NCBI GenBank assembly: GCA_965217615.1
Contig: CBDCIT010000042.1
Coordinates: forward strand, 3,378 to 67,377
DNA from: CAVOAK01 sp965217615
GTDB taxonomy: Bacteria > Pseudomonadota > Alphaproteobacteria > UBA8366 > CAVOAK01
Direction: 5' to 3'
Length of the DNA: 64,000 nucleotides
Shown: in pieces, positions 34,086 through 44,686 of the stretch
Layout of the letters: each line of letters begins with the position of its first letter
Numbering within the stretch: position 1 is the stretch's first letter
Program-made: the position numbers and the translations under genes
The notes under the pieces: generated by a model
Seen by the model: the letters and a program-made list of their open reading frames with translations, nothing else
Told to the model about the DNA's origin: nothing
Databases searched by the model: none

Positions 34086-35211
34086 TTGCGCGCAGAAATC
34101 GAGGTTGCCGCTGACGAAATCAAGCAGTCGCTAGAACTGCTAGGGAGGCATCTTTGACCTTAATGCTGCGAGGGCCAGGCTTGCCGAACTGAATGCGGCG
34201 GTGGAGCGCACAGACTTTTGGGACGATACCGAGGCAGCACAGAAAGCAATGCGCGAGCGTACTCGCCTCGACGCTGCGATCGGCGGCTACGTAGAGCTCG
34301 AACGCGGACTTGAAGACAATTTAGAGTTAGTCGAACTGGCTGAGCTGGAAGGCGATACGGAAGTAGTCGAGGAGGCGGAACGGGCGCTGATGGCGCTTCG
34401 CGAGGTTGCCGTCAAGCGTCAACTTGAAAGTTTGCTCGCCGGCGAGGCCGATGCGAACGATTGTTATGTTGAGGTTCACGCCGGTGCGGGGGGAACTGAA
34501 TCGCAGGACTGGGCCGAGATGCTGTTGCGCATGTATATGCGCTGGGCCGAGGCGCATAGCTATCAGACCGAATTGCTTGCAGAATCGCCCGGCGAAGAGG
34601 CAGGATTGAAGTCGGCCACGATCAAGGTTAGCGGCCTAAACGCATACGGTTGGCTTAGTACCGAAAGCGGCGTTCACAGGCTCGTGCGCATATCGCCGTT
34701 CGATGCGTCTTCAAGGCGGCACACGAGCTTCGCGTCGGTTGGCGTTTTTCCCGTCATCGACGACACGATCGAGATTGAGATTATCGACAAGGACGTCCGC
34801 GTTGATACCTACCGCGCGAGCGGTGCTGGCGGACAGCATGTCAACAAGACGGATAGTGCGGTCCGCATGACCCACCAACCGACGGGCATCGTCGTGCAAT
34901 GCCAGAGCGACCGCTCACAACATAAGAACCGGGCAGCAGCGATGAAGATGTTGCGCGCGCGACTCTACGAACTCGAAATGCAAAAGCGCGAAGAGGAAGC
35001 GCAGGCTGCACATGAGTCGAAGACGGATATCGGCTGGGGTCATCAGATTCGCTCCTACGTGTTGCATCCATACCAGATGGTGAAAGATCTTCGCACAGGT
35101 GTGGAGCAGGGCAACGCGCAGGGCGTGCTCGACGGCAATCTTGACTCGTTTATCGAAGCGGCTCTGGCAGCGCGAGTTGGGGGGACGCAAACGGCCGAGG
35201 GCAGTCCATAA
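34086..35211 (+). CDS. prfB: Peptide chain release factor 2, expressed by programmed +1 frameshift
   Basis: 374 residues after the frameshift. Recognises UGA and UAA stops. The short first frame starts at a TTG (34086, GGAG seven bases upstream) and reads LRAEIEVAADEIKQSLELL, ending at an in-frame TGA at 34155. The main frame continues LNAARARLAELNAAVER and carries EVHAGAGGTESQDWAEML, the GGQ motif in RASGAGGQHVNKTDSAV and the stop-codon region RLVRISPFDASSRRHTSF. If only the main frame from the ATG-like start at 34201 were annotated, 38 N-terminal residues would be missed. Confidence 0.95.
34142..34158 (+). promoter_or_regulatory. prfB programmed +1 frameshift signal
   Basis: AGGGAGG, three bases, then CTT TGA C. 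The Shine-Dalgarno-like stretch, its three-base spacing and the CTT-TGA-C slippery stop match the conserved autoregulatory site of prfB: scarce RF2 favours slipping past its own UGA stop, which raises RF2. Confidence 0.93.
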
Positions 35212-35293
35212 TTCTCTGCCGGCCGCGTGTTCTTGATGTAGGTTTGGAGACATGGCCGACATGGGCGTCGGTGACTCAAGAGGGAGGACGATC

Positions 35294-35572
35294 ATGCGTT
35301 ATATCTTGCTTGGAAATTTGAGCTCCGACTGGGCCACACGTCAAACCCAGCGGACCAGGGGCGCCAAGGCGATGCTAAAGAAACTCAAGATTAAGCTTGA
35401 GTCCGTCAACTATACGCAAGGTGTATACGATTTTGTCGACATCGTCGACGCGCCCAATGCAGAGGCAATGCTGGCCTTCTCTGTCTGGTACGCGAAGGTG
35501 GGCTATGGCCGCGTAATCTCAATGCCGGCATTTGGCGAAAAGGAACTGGAGGCAGCCGTTAAGCGCACTTGA
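35294..35572 (+). CDS. GYD-domain protein
   Basis: 92 residues. Pattern of the small GYD/DUF1330-like ferredoxin-fold proteins: YILLGNLSSDWATR at the start, LESVNYTQGVYDFVDIVDAP in the middle and RVISMPAFGEKELEAAV at the end. Function unknown. GGGAGG is seven bases upstream of the ATG. It follows prfB by 82 bp and is convergent with glnE. Confidence 0.75.
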   Translation: MRYILLGNLSSDWATRQTQRTRGAKAMLKKLKIKLESVNYTQGVYDFVDIVDAPNAEAMLAFSVWYAKVGYGRVISMPAFGEKELEAAVKRT

Positions 35573-35666
35573 TCGAACTGTCGTCGAAAGGGCGGTAGGC
35601 ACGTCGGAATATCGGTTGGGACGCGGCCACGGTTGCGGTCGACGACAGACATTTTTCGGCTTTCCT

Positions 35667-38600
35667 TCAAGGGGTGCTGCCGCATGACTTGGCTGATTCA
35701 ATCCGTCCTCGGGCCACATCCGCTGGATCGTCGATAAGCCGCTGATATTGCGTCATTACATGTTGCGCGGCGTCATCCATGGCGCGCTTAAGTCCGACAA
35801 AGCTCCTCTCCTTTGCCGTACGGACAAGCACGCGGCGCAGGCCGCGCGGTGCCGCCTCGACGTCCGGCTTTTCGGTTAACGTTAGACGCAGCATGCCTTG
35901 GAGGCGTTGCCACGATTTCAACGCCGACAAGAATTCGTCGGCCGCCTGTTTATCCAGATAGCCCGCTTCGGCCAACTGTCGCAAGGCATCATCGGTTCGT
36001 GCTGACAGCACGCTCGGATTAGCTGACGCGTGCCGCAACTGCAAATACTGGGCAACGAACTCGAGGTCGACCAATCCACCGCGCCGGTGCTTGATGTCCC
36101 AGGGTGAAGGTGCGCTGTGTTCCTTCGTGATCCTGTGGCGCATATCGGCAAGGGCAATGTCGACGACAAGGCGATCTGCATCGCGCTCGTGTGTAAGCGC
36201 CTGACGAATAGCCTGTTCCAACTGCGCTTTCAGTGGGTCCGGCGTGGCGATAATGCGTGCGCGGGTGAGCGCCATATGTTCCCAAGTCCAGGCCGCTTCG
36301 CGGAGGTAGCGGGAAAAACCCTTCAATGGCGCTGCGATGGGACCCGCCGTACCCGACGGCCGCAGCCGCATATCGACATCGTAGAGTCGGCCTTCGGGCG
36401 TCAACGAGGTAATCGCGCTGATGAGCCGCTGGCTCAGTCGTGCGTAGTAGGCGCCGGGGGACAGCTGGACTGGTCCGTCCGATATTTCTGCTTCGGTGTC
36501 ATGGTCGTACACAAAGACAAGGTCGAGGTCCGATTCGGGCGTGAGTTCCCGTCCGCCAAGCTTGCCGAGCGCAATGACGCCGAGACATCCTCCCGGGATA
36601 TGGCCATGGCGGTTTGCGAATTCTGCCTCCACTCCATGTTTAAGGGCGTGTAATGCGGCATCCGCAAGATCGGCCATTGTTCGACCTGCATCCTCACTAC
36701 TACACCGGCCTCGCAGTAATTGGACGCCGATTTGAAATTCGTGACCGCTGACCCAGCGTCGCGTGAAGTCGAGCACGTCCTGAAAGTCGCTTGCATGAGC
36801 CAACATTCCTTCCAGATCTGCTGCAAGATCGCCATCCGCGTCCAACGGCTCGAAGAAATCGGATGACAGTACAGAGTCGAGCAGGATCGGCTGATGGCTC
36901 AAGCGGCTAGAGAGTCTTGGCGCGCTCCCCATGATTTCGGCCACCAAGTCGAGAAGGGCGGGGTTTGCGTAGAACAATGAAAAGAGCTGGACGCCCGCAG
37001 GAAGCCCGGCGAGAAACTCGTCGAACTTGGCAAGCGCGGCATCCGGATTGGCCGTTCGAACGAGTGCAGTTAGGAGCCGCGGCATGAGCTCGGTCAGTAG
37101 TTCGCGGGCTCGAGCGCTACGCATGGCCCGATAACGCCCGTGATGCCAGCCCCGGACGACATAGGAGATTGAAACGCCGTCCGCAAAGCCCATATCTTCG
37201 AGCGTCGCAACCGTGTCGGGGTCGGGTTCGCTTCCGGTGAAGACCAATGATCCCTGACCGCCCAGATCCGGCGCGGCTTCGAACAACCGTTCATAATGAC
37301 CCTCGACGCGCTGAAGATGATGCAGCAGGTCATCGAGCACGCCCGCGGTGTCGTCGTAGCCCATGAATGCGGCGATGGCGGCGAGGGCGTCGTCATCCTT
37401 TGGTAGGCTATGAGTTTGGTTGTCATCGATCATTTGTAGACGATGTTCCAGCCGTCTCAGAAATTCGTACGCGGCGATCATCTCGGTCTCAGTCTCCCGT
37501 GAAATCTGATCGAGTGCCGCAAGCCGGCTCAACGTCTTGCAAGTCTCCCTGTCACGCAGCGCCGGAATGCGGCCACCCCATATGAGCTGCTGTGTCTGCG
37601 CGAAGAACTCGATTTCTCGGATTCCGCCGCGGCCAACTTTGACGTTGAGACCTTTGAGTCCGTCACGCGTCACTGCCGCGCCGCTGCCACGATGTGCATT
37701 GATCTGGCGTTTGATTGAGTGGATGTCTTCGATCGCGGCGAAGTCGAGATGTCTGCGCCAAATGAAGGGACGAAGGGAATTGAGGAAGGCTTCTGCCGCC
37801 GCATGGTCGCCGGCTATTGGCCGTGCTTTTATGAGCGCCGCCCGCTCCCAATTTTGACCGACGCTTTCGTAATAGGTCTCGGCCGCAAGTGTCGATACCG
37901 CAATTGGAGTCGCGGCCGGGTCAGGCCGCAAACGCAAGTCGGTCCTAAACACGTAGCCGTCTGCGGTGCGCTCTTCCATGATCCGCACAAGCTGCTGCGT
38001 AATCCGCACGAAGGATTCTGCAAGCGTCTGTGGTTTTGCAGACGGCGCTTTCTCCGGATCGTAGAGTACGATCAGATCAATATCACTCGAGTAATTGAGT
38101 TCTCGGGCGCCCAGTTTCCCCATGCCAAGGACGAAATAGCCGGATCCGCGCTCTGGCACAGTTGCATCAACAAGCGAAATTTCACCGGCCGCCGCGGCGA
38201 CACCGAGTACATGCGCTGTCGCAAGCGAAAGAGCCAATTCGACGAATTGGCTCAACGAGGTCGTTACGGATTCAAGAGACCATATTCCCGTTAAGTCGGC
38301 GATCGCTGTCGTCACAGCCACGCGTCGTTTGGCGTGACGCAAGGATGTCATGACTCGGGTTGTCGTCAACTCGCCGGAGAGTTCTTGCGGAAGCGCTTCG
38401 ACGATGCGCGCAAACGTCGCCTCTGGCCCGTGCTCCAAAAGCGTGCAGGCGAATCTCATATCCCGGAGGAGCGATTGCCCGAGAAACGGACTGTTTCCGA
38501 AAACGCACTCCAAAAGCGCGTGACCTAGCTGGTCCTCGACGACACGTGCGGCGTGATTTGTAACCGCTTCATCGTCTCGTGCAGACTTTCGCCAGCGCTC

Positions 38601-38678
38601 CATACCGGCCGTGGCACGCTGCAAATCACCATGTCGGGGCAATGCCAGTAGATCAAACGAAAAAGTTGGATCAGTCAT
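35667..38678 (-). CDS. glnE: Bifunctional glutamine synthetase adenylyltransferase / adenylyl-removing enzyme
   Basis: 1003 residues. Two nucleotidyltransferase domains: the first GMGKLGARELNYSSDIDLIV (about residue 190) removes AMP and the second ALGKLGGRELTPESDLDLVF (about 700) adds AMP to glutamine synthetase; each is followed by a GlnD-type helical domain. Controls nitrogen assimilation with PII. Start at MTDPTFS (38678); 38693 is an alternative. The plus-strand neighbour at 38758 is divergent. Confidence 0.97.
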   Translation of the reverse strand: MTDPTFSFDLLALPRHGDLQRATAGMERWRKSARDDEAVTNHAARVVEDQLGHALLECVFGNSPFLGQSLLRDMRFACTLLEHGPEATFARIVEALPQELSGELTTTRVMTSLRHAKRRVAVTTAIADLTGIWSLESVTTSLSQFVELALSLATAHVLGVAAAAGEISLVDATVPERGSGYFVLGMGKLGARELNYSSDIDLIVLYDPEKAPSAKPQTLAESFVRITQQLVRIMEERTADGYVFRTDLRLRPDPAATPIAVSTLAAETYYESVGQNWERAALIKARPIAGDHAAAEAFLNSLRPFIWRRHLDFAAIEDIHSIKRQINAHRGSGAAVTRDGLKGLNVKVGRGGIREIEFFAQTQQLIWGGRIPALRDRETCKTLSRLAALDQISRETETEMIAAYEFLRRLEHRLQMIDDNQTHSLPKDDDALAAIAAFMGYDDTAGVLDDLLHHLQRVEGHYERLFEAAPDLGGQGSLVFTGSEPDPDTVATLEDMGFADGVSISYVVRGWHHGRYRAMRSARARELLTELMPRLLTALVRTANPDAALAKFDEFLAGLPAGVQLFSLFYANPALLDLVAEIMGSAPRLSSRLSHQPILLDSVLSSDFFEPLDADGDLAADLEGMLAHASDFQDVLDFTRRWVSGHEFQIGVQLLRGRCSSEDAGRTMADLADAALHALKHGVEAEFANRHGHIPGGCLGVIALGKLGGRELTPESDLDLVFVYDHDTEAEISDGPVQLSPGAYYARLSQRLISAITSLTPEGRLYDVDMRLRPSGTAGPIAAPLKGFSRYLREAAWTWEHMALTRARIIATPDPLKAQLEQAIRQALTHERDADRLVVDIALADMRHRITKEHSAPSPWDIKHRRGGLVDLEFVAQYLQLRHASANPSVLSARTDDALRQLAEAGYLDKQAADEFLSALKSWQRLQGMLRLTLTEKPDVEAAPRGLRRVLVRTAKERSFVGLKRAMDDAAQHVMTQYQRLIDDPADVARGRIESAKSCGSTP

Positions 38679-38757
38679 TAGCCGGACCGCCAAATGCTAT
38701 GAAAACAGCACGATGGGTCTATGATGACCGAAATCTGATCAGGAACGTGCTTCAATC

Positions 38758-41700
38758 GTGGTTCGCCGTACATCACTTTTTCTGTTCGAGTTGTTCGCCG
38801 GTTTGCTCGCCGATTTGGTGATCCTTGTTGGTGCCGGGGCCTGGTTCCTGTCGAGCGGGCCCATCTCTCTGACCTTTCTTTCACCTCTAGTTGAGCGGGC
38901 GCTTGACAGTGCGGACGACGCCTACACCATTCGTGTAGAGGACACTGTACTGACTTGGGCTGGTTGGCAGCGAGCGGTCGACATTCGCGTCAACAATGTA
39001 ACGATTGAAGGCCAAGATGGCAGCATTGAAGCTACAATGCCTGAGCTGTCGTTGGGCCTCTCGTTACGTGCATTGGCACGTGGTTCGGTTATGCCGACCA
39101 GCCTCGATATCTTCGCGCCAAGAGTGTCCGTGATCCGTTCGCACGAAGGCAAAGTCGCGTTCGGACTGGTCGCCGATAGCGACGAGGACGGCACCAGCCT
39201 GAATTTGACAATCGAGCGCCTTGTTGCGCAGTTGCTGGGACCACCAAACATCGATCAACCGCTCAGCCAACTTCGGCGCATCAGCGTACTCGGCGCCGAC
39301 CTCACGTTCGACGATCAAATCCTTGGTGTATCTTGGCGCGCACCCCAGGCAAACATTGCGCTCCAGCGAAGTGCAATCGGCCTTGGTGTTGATGCCGACC
39401 TGGCTCTTGAGATCAACGGACAACGTAGCCGAATAACCGGAGAGTTGAGTTACGAACAAATCGGCAAGACCGTTTCCCTCGCATTTCGGTTCAGAGATCT
39501 CAACCCGGCGCTGATTGCCGGTGGCGCTCCGCGCCTGGCGTTGCTTTCTGCAGTAGATCTGCCGGTGAGCGGCTCGTTGGGGGTACAGATGCGCGCCGAC
39601 GGCCGGGTCGACTCGTTTGCGTTCGATCTTGACAGTTCTCGCGGCCGGCTCGCCGGCGAGGTTACATTGACGAGTGACGGCGTCGGGTTGATCGGAACAA
39701 CACGGTTTCAGGATTTCGATGCTGCTGCATTCGCAACGCAAATTTCGCACTTGGCGCCGCTTGAGCGAGTCAAAGCGCCGCTCAGTGGCCGTGCCGAATT
39801 TGAAGCCACGACTGATGGACGGATAGGCCGTATTCAGTTTGATGTAAATGCGGATGCTGGCGAGTTGGAGCTCCCGGCCTTCTATCCGAAGCCTGTTTCC
39901 TTTGTGAGCATGCAACTACGGGGAAGCATGGTCGACGATATGGCACGGCTGCGTATCGCCGATGCGACAATCGATCTCGGCGGTCCCATTGCGTCACTTC
40001 AGGCGTCGGCGACGCGGCTCCGTGACGACGTTCATGTGCAACTCGAAGGTACACTGAGCGGCTTTCCGGTTCGTGAAATCGAAGAGTTCTGGCCTAAGGA
40101 CCTCGCACCCTTGCCCCGCGACTGGGTAACCACGAACATCGTCGGCGGCACAGTCTCCAAGGCACGCTTGTCGATGACAGCGCGTCTTGTTGACGGTGCG
40201 ATCGAACAGGCTGAAGTCCAATCAATCGGCGGTACACTGCTTATTGACGGCACGAGCGTAAACTACCTCGATCCACTTCCTATCTTCACTGATGTAGACG
40301 CCAGCGCCTCCTTTACGGCCGACCGATTCAATGTCGACATTTCGAGTGCGCGATTGCGCGACGTGCGTGTCGAGCGTGCGGCCGTCAATTTCACTGGCCT
40401 CTCTACGGAAAATGTGCAAGCCGCCATCGAGCTTCGAGTTAGAGGTCCTGCCGCGACAGTTGCTTCTGTCTTGGACCACGAACCCATGGCATTGATCGGT
40501 GAGCTAAACCTCGATCCCCAGAAAATCAAAGGTGAATTGGATGCAAGAGTAAACTTTGATTTTCCGCTTTCGACTGCGCTCACTCATGAAATGGTCACGG
40601 TCAGCGCCGACGGAAGTATATTCGACGCAACCATTGAAAAGACGCCGTATGACCTTGCGCTTACCAACGGTGACCTGACGCTCCACGTAGACAACGAAGG
40701 TCTCGATGCAGTAGGCGGCGTGCGTCTCAATGGGGTGCGGGCAACGCTCGATTGGCGGACGAACTTCGACGCCGACGCTGACGTACGCAGCCGGATAGCT
40801 TTGTCGGGACGGCTCAGCGACCGCGAAAGGACTTTGGTCGGCATGATCCCGATCCCTTTCCTGTCTGGTCCGGTCCAACTTGGCATCGACTATACCGAAC
40901 ATAACGATGGAAGCACGGTTCTGGTCATGGACGGCGACATAACGCCTGCGACCGTGGACATTGGATTTATCGAATGGCGCAAGACCGCTCAGGAACGGGG
41001 CGCGTTTGAACTGTTCATGGTTACGCTGCCGGATGGAACGGTCGATATCGAGAGTTTCAAGTTCGAATCCGGCGATATGAAGGTGGCGGCGCGAATCGTG
41101 CCAAAAGCCGATTTTTCGGCCGTATTTCGGATCGAATTCGACGAGCTGCGCTTTGCCGGAAATAATCTAGCCGGTATCGTCGACGCGCTGCCTGACGGGG
41201 GCTATCGCATCGTCTTGGACGGTCAACGCCTTGATGTGGCGCCGCTGCTGAAGAAGCGTAGATTGCCGGACGTTCCCTACGCACCGGACGCGCAAGGCGT
41301 GCCGCTGGTGATACAGGCAAACTTGCGCGAAATGACGGACGGTCCGGACCGTCGGCTTACCAATGTGACGGCCAATGCACGCTACGATGGCCGAGATTGG
41401 CAAGCTTTCATTGTGGATGCAGAAGTTGGCGATGGCGGACGACTTGAACTGAAGTATCAACCCGCGGATTCGGGCTACAGTCTGCAAATTACCTCAGATG
41501 ATGCAGGCCAGGCGCTGAAGTCCTTGAACTGGACGGACCGGGCGCAGAATGGGGCGCTGGTGGTCACCGGCGCGCGGCCTTCGCTTCAAGAGCCAATGGT
41601 AGGCAACTTCAAGGTCACGGATTACAAGCTGACCGAAGCTCCCGTTCTGGCGCGTTTGCTGCAAGTTGCCTCGCTTACCGGCATCCTTTCGGCGTTGGGC

Positions 41701-42138
41701 CAGCGGGGTGGGCTCGACTTCGTAACATTGGACGGCCAATTCAACTACCTGCAGGGCCAACTGGAAATCAGCGACGCGCGCACCTATGGGTCCTCGATCG
41801 GGATAACCGTGGAGGGTTCATTTGATTTGGAAAAGGATACGGTCGACATCAAAGGTACGATCATTCCGGCATATACAATCAATCGCGTGCTTGGCGTTAT
41901 CCCGGTGCTCGGCCGGCTGCTCACTGGAGGCAAGGATGAAGGCGTATTCGCAGCGACATACAAGATAAAGGGAGCGATTGACGATCCAACGATTTCAGCG
42001 AACCCGTTGCTCGCGCTTGCCCCTGGCTTCCTGCGCTCGCTGCTGGGCCTCATCGGCCAGGGAAACGGTGATGGCGTTGTTCCAGCGATCCCAGAAGAGA
42101 CCTACGAAGGAAACGACGGCGCAACTTCCAGCGGCTAG
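38758..42138 (+). CDS. Large AsmA/YhdP-like protein (DUF3971 and AsmA C-terminal domains)
   Basis: 1126 residues. GTG start, one N-terminal membrane helix (FAGLLADLVILVGAGAWFLS), then a long beta-rich body with DUF3971-type features, and an AsmA-like C-terminal region (FVTLDGQFNYLQGQLEISDA, GTIIPAYTINRVLGVIPVLG). YhdP, TamB and AsmA proteins of this design are thought to bridge the periplasm for phospholipid transport to the outer membrane, so a link with the MlaD proteins is conceivable; inference only. Low-complexity end (EGNDGATSSG). Confidence 0.88.
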   Translation: MVRRTSLFLFELFAGLLADLVILVGAGAWFLSSGPISLTFLSPLVERALDSADDAYTIRVEDTVLTWAGWQRAVDIRVNNVTIEGQDGSIEATMPELSLGLSLRALARGSVMPTSLDIFAPRVSVIRSHEGKVAFGLVADSDEDGTSLNLTIERLVAQLLGPPNIDQPLSQLRRISVLGADLTFDDQILGVSWRAPQANIALQRSAIGLGVDADLALEINGQRSRITGELSYEQIGKTVSLAFRFRDLNPALIAGGAPRLALLSAVDLPVSGSLGVQMRADGRVDSFAFDLDSSRGRLAGEVTLTSDGVGLIGTTRFQDFDAAAFATQISHLAPLERVKAPLSGRAEFEATTDGRIGRIQFDVNADAGELELPAFYPKPVSFVSMQLRGSMVDDMARLRIADATIDLGGPIASLQASATRLRDDVHVQLEGTLSGFPVREIEEFWPKDLAPLPRDWVTTNIVGGTVSKARLSMTARLVDGAIEQAEVQSIGGTLLIDGTSVNYLDPLPIFTDVDASASFTADRFNVDISSARLRDVRVERAAVNFTGLSTENVQAAIELRVRGPAATVASVLDHEPMALIGELNLDPQKIKGELDARVNFDFPLSTALTHEMVTVSADGSIFDATIEKTPYDLALTNGDLTLHVDNEGLDAVGGVRLNGVRATLDWRTNFDADADVRSRIALSGRLSDRERTLVGMIPIPFLSGPVQLGIDYTEHNDGSTVLVMDGDITPATVDIGFIEWRKTAQERGAFELFMVTLPDGTVDIESFKFESGDMKVAARIVPKADFSAVFRIEFDELRFAGNNLAGIVDALPDGGYRIVLDGQRLDVAPLLKKRRLPDVPYAPDAQGVPLVIQANLREMTDGPDRRLTNVTANARYDGRDWQAFIVDAEVGDGGRLELKYQPADSGYSLQITSDDAGQALKSLNWTDRAQNGALVVTGARPSLQEPMVGNFKVTDYKLTEAPVLARLLQVASLTGILSALGQRGGLDFVTLDGQFNYLQGQLEISDARTYGSSIGITVEGSFDLEKDTVDIKGTIIPAYTINRVLGVIPVLGRLLTGGKDEGVFAATYKIKGAIDDPTISANPLLALAPGFLRSLLGLIGQGNGDGVVPAIPEETYEGNDGATSSG

Positions 42139-42172
42139 TATTTTGGGCGTTCGTCGGTTGCCTGCGGTCGGG

Positions 42173-43429
42173 TCATACCGGTCGAATCAGAGCGTGGCGC
42201 TTGCGGCCAGCAGAGAGTTTGATCACGCCGTTCCGGGAAAGGGCGTCTGACGTGATACTCAGGCGCTCGTCCGTCATAACCTGATCATTGAGCCGACCGC
42301 CGCCCGCGCGAATGAGTTTTCGCGCCTCGCCCTTGCTTTGCGCCAAGCCAGCACGGTGCAATAGTTCGAACGCAGCGATACCCGCGGCAAGCTCGGATCG
42401 CGGGACCTCGATTGTCGGCAACTCGACGCCAATACCGCCATGCTCAAATGTTTCCTCAGCAGTTTCAGCCGCTGCCTTTGCCGCTTCACGACCGTGACAA
42501 AGAGCCGTAACCTCGCTCGCCAGAATCTTCTTCGCCTCGTTAAGTTCGGCGCCGTCCAATGCTTCGAGGCGGGATATCTCATGCAACGGCAGCTCGGTAT
42601 AGAGCCGCAGAAATCGTCCGACATCGGCATCCTCGGTATTGCGCCAATACTGCCAGTAATCGTAGGTGGACAGCCGCTGCTCATTGAGCCAGACAGCGCC
42701 TTCCGCTGTTTTGCCCATTTTCGCGCCGGAAGCGGTTTCGAGAAGCGGCGTGGTCAATCCGAACAATCCGGCACTGTCGACCCGGCGGCCAAGCTCGACA
42801 CCGTTCACGATGTTGCCCCATTGGTCAGATCCGCCCATTTGTACGCGGCAATCATGCCTGCGCGCGAGTTCGAGAAAGTCATACGCCTGCAAGATCATGT
42901 AGTTGAATTCAAGAAAACTGAGCGACTGTTGACGATCGAGCCGCAGTTTCACTGAGTCGAACGACAACATCCGGTTGATCGAGAAATGCTGTCCATAGTC
43001 GCGTAGAAACTCGATGTAGTTGAGCTCATCCAGCCAGTCCGCGTTGTTGACCATGATCGCGTCGGTCGGGCCGTCGCCGAAGGTAAGGTACTTTTGGAAC
43101 ACGCCCTTAATTCCAGCAATATTGCGCTCGATGTCATGAACGTCTAAGAGCCGCCGTGTCTCGTCGCGGAGTGATGGGTCGCCGATCTTTGTCGTACCAC
43201 CGCCCATCAAGACAATCGGCCTGTGCCCCGTACGTTGCAACCAGCGCAGCAACATTATGGGGATCAGACTACCGACGTGGAGGGAGTCGGCGGTCGCATC
43301 AAATCCAATATAAGCCGTGATTGGGGCATGCTCAGCAGCAAGTGAGTCAAGCGCCTCTGCGTCGGTACACTGGTGCACGAAGCCGCGATCGACTATGGCT
43401 CTAAGAAATTCGGAACGATGACGTGTCAT
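42173..43429 (-). CDS. tyrS: Tyrosyl-tRNA synthetase
   Basis: 418 residues, bacterial TyrRS. Class I signatures: HIGH-like DSLHVGSLIP (about residue 50) and KMSKS-like SGAKMGKTAEGAVW (about 235). Also YIGFDATADS, NYMILQAYDF and MGGSDQWGNIVNG for tyrosine binding, and a C-terminal S4-like RNA-binding region (GEARKLIRAGGGRLNDQ). Divergent from anmK with 141 bp between the starts, a common alphaproteobacterial arrangement. Confidence 0.97.
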   Translation of the reverse strand: MTRHRSEFLRAIVDRGFVHQCTDAEALDSLAAEHAPITAYIGFDATADSLHVGSLIPIMLLRWLQRTGHRPIVLMGGGTTKIGDPSLRDETRRLLDVHDIERNIAGIKGVFQKYLTFGDGPTDAIMVNNADWLDELNYIEFLRDYGQHFSINRMLSFDSVKLRLDRQQSLSFLEFNYMILQAYDFLELARRHDCRVQMGGSDQWGNIVNGVELGRRVDSAGLFGLTTPLLETASGAKMGKTAEGAVWLNEQRLSTYDYWQYWRNTEDADVGRFLRLYTELPLHEISRLEALDGAELNEAKKILASEVTALCHGREAAKAAAETAEETFEHGGIGVELPTIEVPRSELAAGIAAFELLHRAGLAQSKGEARKLIRAGGGRLNDQVMTDERLSITSDALSRNGVIKLSAGRKRHALIRPV

Positions 43430-43570
43430 GATGGATCAGACAATGATACACCCGCAATTCGACAATGGCCGGCGCGTGTCTTAAGGGCGGTCAGTAAATC
43501 ATGAAACTCCGCAAAGCGACAACGACGCGGGAGTTGCGCGAGGCGCATAAGCCTAGGAATCGGGCCAATC

Positions 43571-44683
43571 ATGACGGCGACCGATAGTTCGATGGATGAC
43601 CGCGATCCTGTTCTTTCGCTCGGGCTCATGAGCGGAACGTCGCTCGACGGCGTCGACGCTGCGCTGCTAAAGACCGATGGCGTGCAGCAGATTGAAACCC
43701 AAGGCTCGCTAACGCTGCCCTATCACGCAACGCTTCGCGAGCAGCTCCGCTCTGCCCTAGGGTCGAGCGAGTACACCGATACGGTTAGATCGGTCGAGCA
43801 TGCGCTCACACTGGCCCATGCAGAGGCTGTGCGGACGCTTCTCGCTCAGGAGTCTCGCTCGCCCTCGGAAGTTCACGTTATCGGGCTGCATGGTCATACG
43901 CTGCTCCATCGGCCCGAAGTCAACCGCACTTGGCAAATCGGCGACGGCGCGCTGCTTGCCTCGAAAACTGGGATCGACGTCGTCGCGGACTTCCGCAGTG
44001 CGGACGTGGCGGCAGGCGGTGAGGGCGCGCCTCTTGCGCCGGTATTTCATGCGGCTATGTCCGGCAACTTTGAGCGTCCCGTCGCAATCCTCAACGTTGG
44101 CGGGGTGGCGAACGTAACCTGGATCGGAACCGACGATGACCTCGTGTCCTTCGATACGGGGCCTGGAAACGCCCTAATTGACGATTGGATGCTGGCGCGG
44201 GGAGACAAATCCTATGATGCGGAAGGCCGGCTAGCGCTCACCGGCAGTGCTGATGAAGAAATGCTGCGCCGACTGCTGTCGCATCCCTACTTTGACCGTT
44301 CGCCACCGAAGTCGTTGGACCGAAATGCCTTTGACTCGACCCTAGTCCGTCAATTGTCGACTGCGGATGGCGCAGCGACGCTCACGGTGTTCACCGCGGC
44401 GGCTGTAGCGAGTGGCTCAAAATATTTTCCGGCAGCGCCTCTGCGCTGGCTCGTTACCGGCGGTGGACGCCACAATCCTGCACTTATGAGTGCGCTGAGC
44501 GCCCGGCTCGGTGCGCCGGTGGCGCCGGTTGAGAGTGTCAGATGGAATGGAGATGCACTTGAGGCACAGGCGTTCGCCTATCTCGCCGTGCGCTCCTTAC
44601 GCCAATTGCCACTGACATATTCCAACACGACAGGTGTGCCGGTCCCGACCCGCGGCGGTCGATTGTTCGCGGCTGAGGTCTAA
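43571..44683 (+). CDS. anmK: Anhydro-N-acetylmuramic acid kinase
   Basis: 370 residues. Phosphorylates and opens 1,6-anhydro-MurNAc from peptidoglycan turnover. Seen: LGLMSGTSLDGVDAALLK at the start, VIGLHGHTLLHRPEV, DVVADFRSADVAAGGEGAPL, NVGGVANVTWIG, FDTGPGNALIDDWM and VTGGGRHNPALM, all family blocks. Ends 3 bp before the stop of the convergent hydrolase gene. Confidence 0.96.
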   Translation: MTATDSSMDDRDPVLSLGLMSGTSLDGVDAALLKTDGVQQIETQGSLTLPYHATLREQLRSALGSSEYTDTVRSVEHALTLAHAEAVRTLLAQESRSPSEVHVIGLHGHTLLHRPEVNRTWQIGDGALLASKTGIDVVADFRSADVAAGGEGAPLAPVFHAAMSGNFERPVAILNVGGVANVTWIGTDDDLVSFDTGPGNALIDDWMLARGDKSYDAEGRLALTGSADEEMLRRLLSHPYFDRSPPKSLDRNAFDSTLVRQLSTADGAATLTVFTAAAVASGSKYFPAAPLRWLVTGGGRHNPALMSALSARLGAPVAPVESVRWNGDALEAQAFAYLAVRSLRQLPLTYSNTTGVPVPTRGGRLFAAEV

Positions 44684-44686
44684 GCG

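Noticed and set aside
35579..35656. TGTCGTCG/CGACGACA inverted repeat followed by ATTTTT between the GYD gene and glnE
   Set aside because: The 53-nt loop is too long for an intrinsic terminator.
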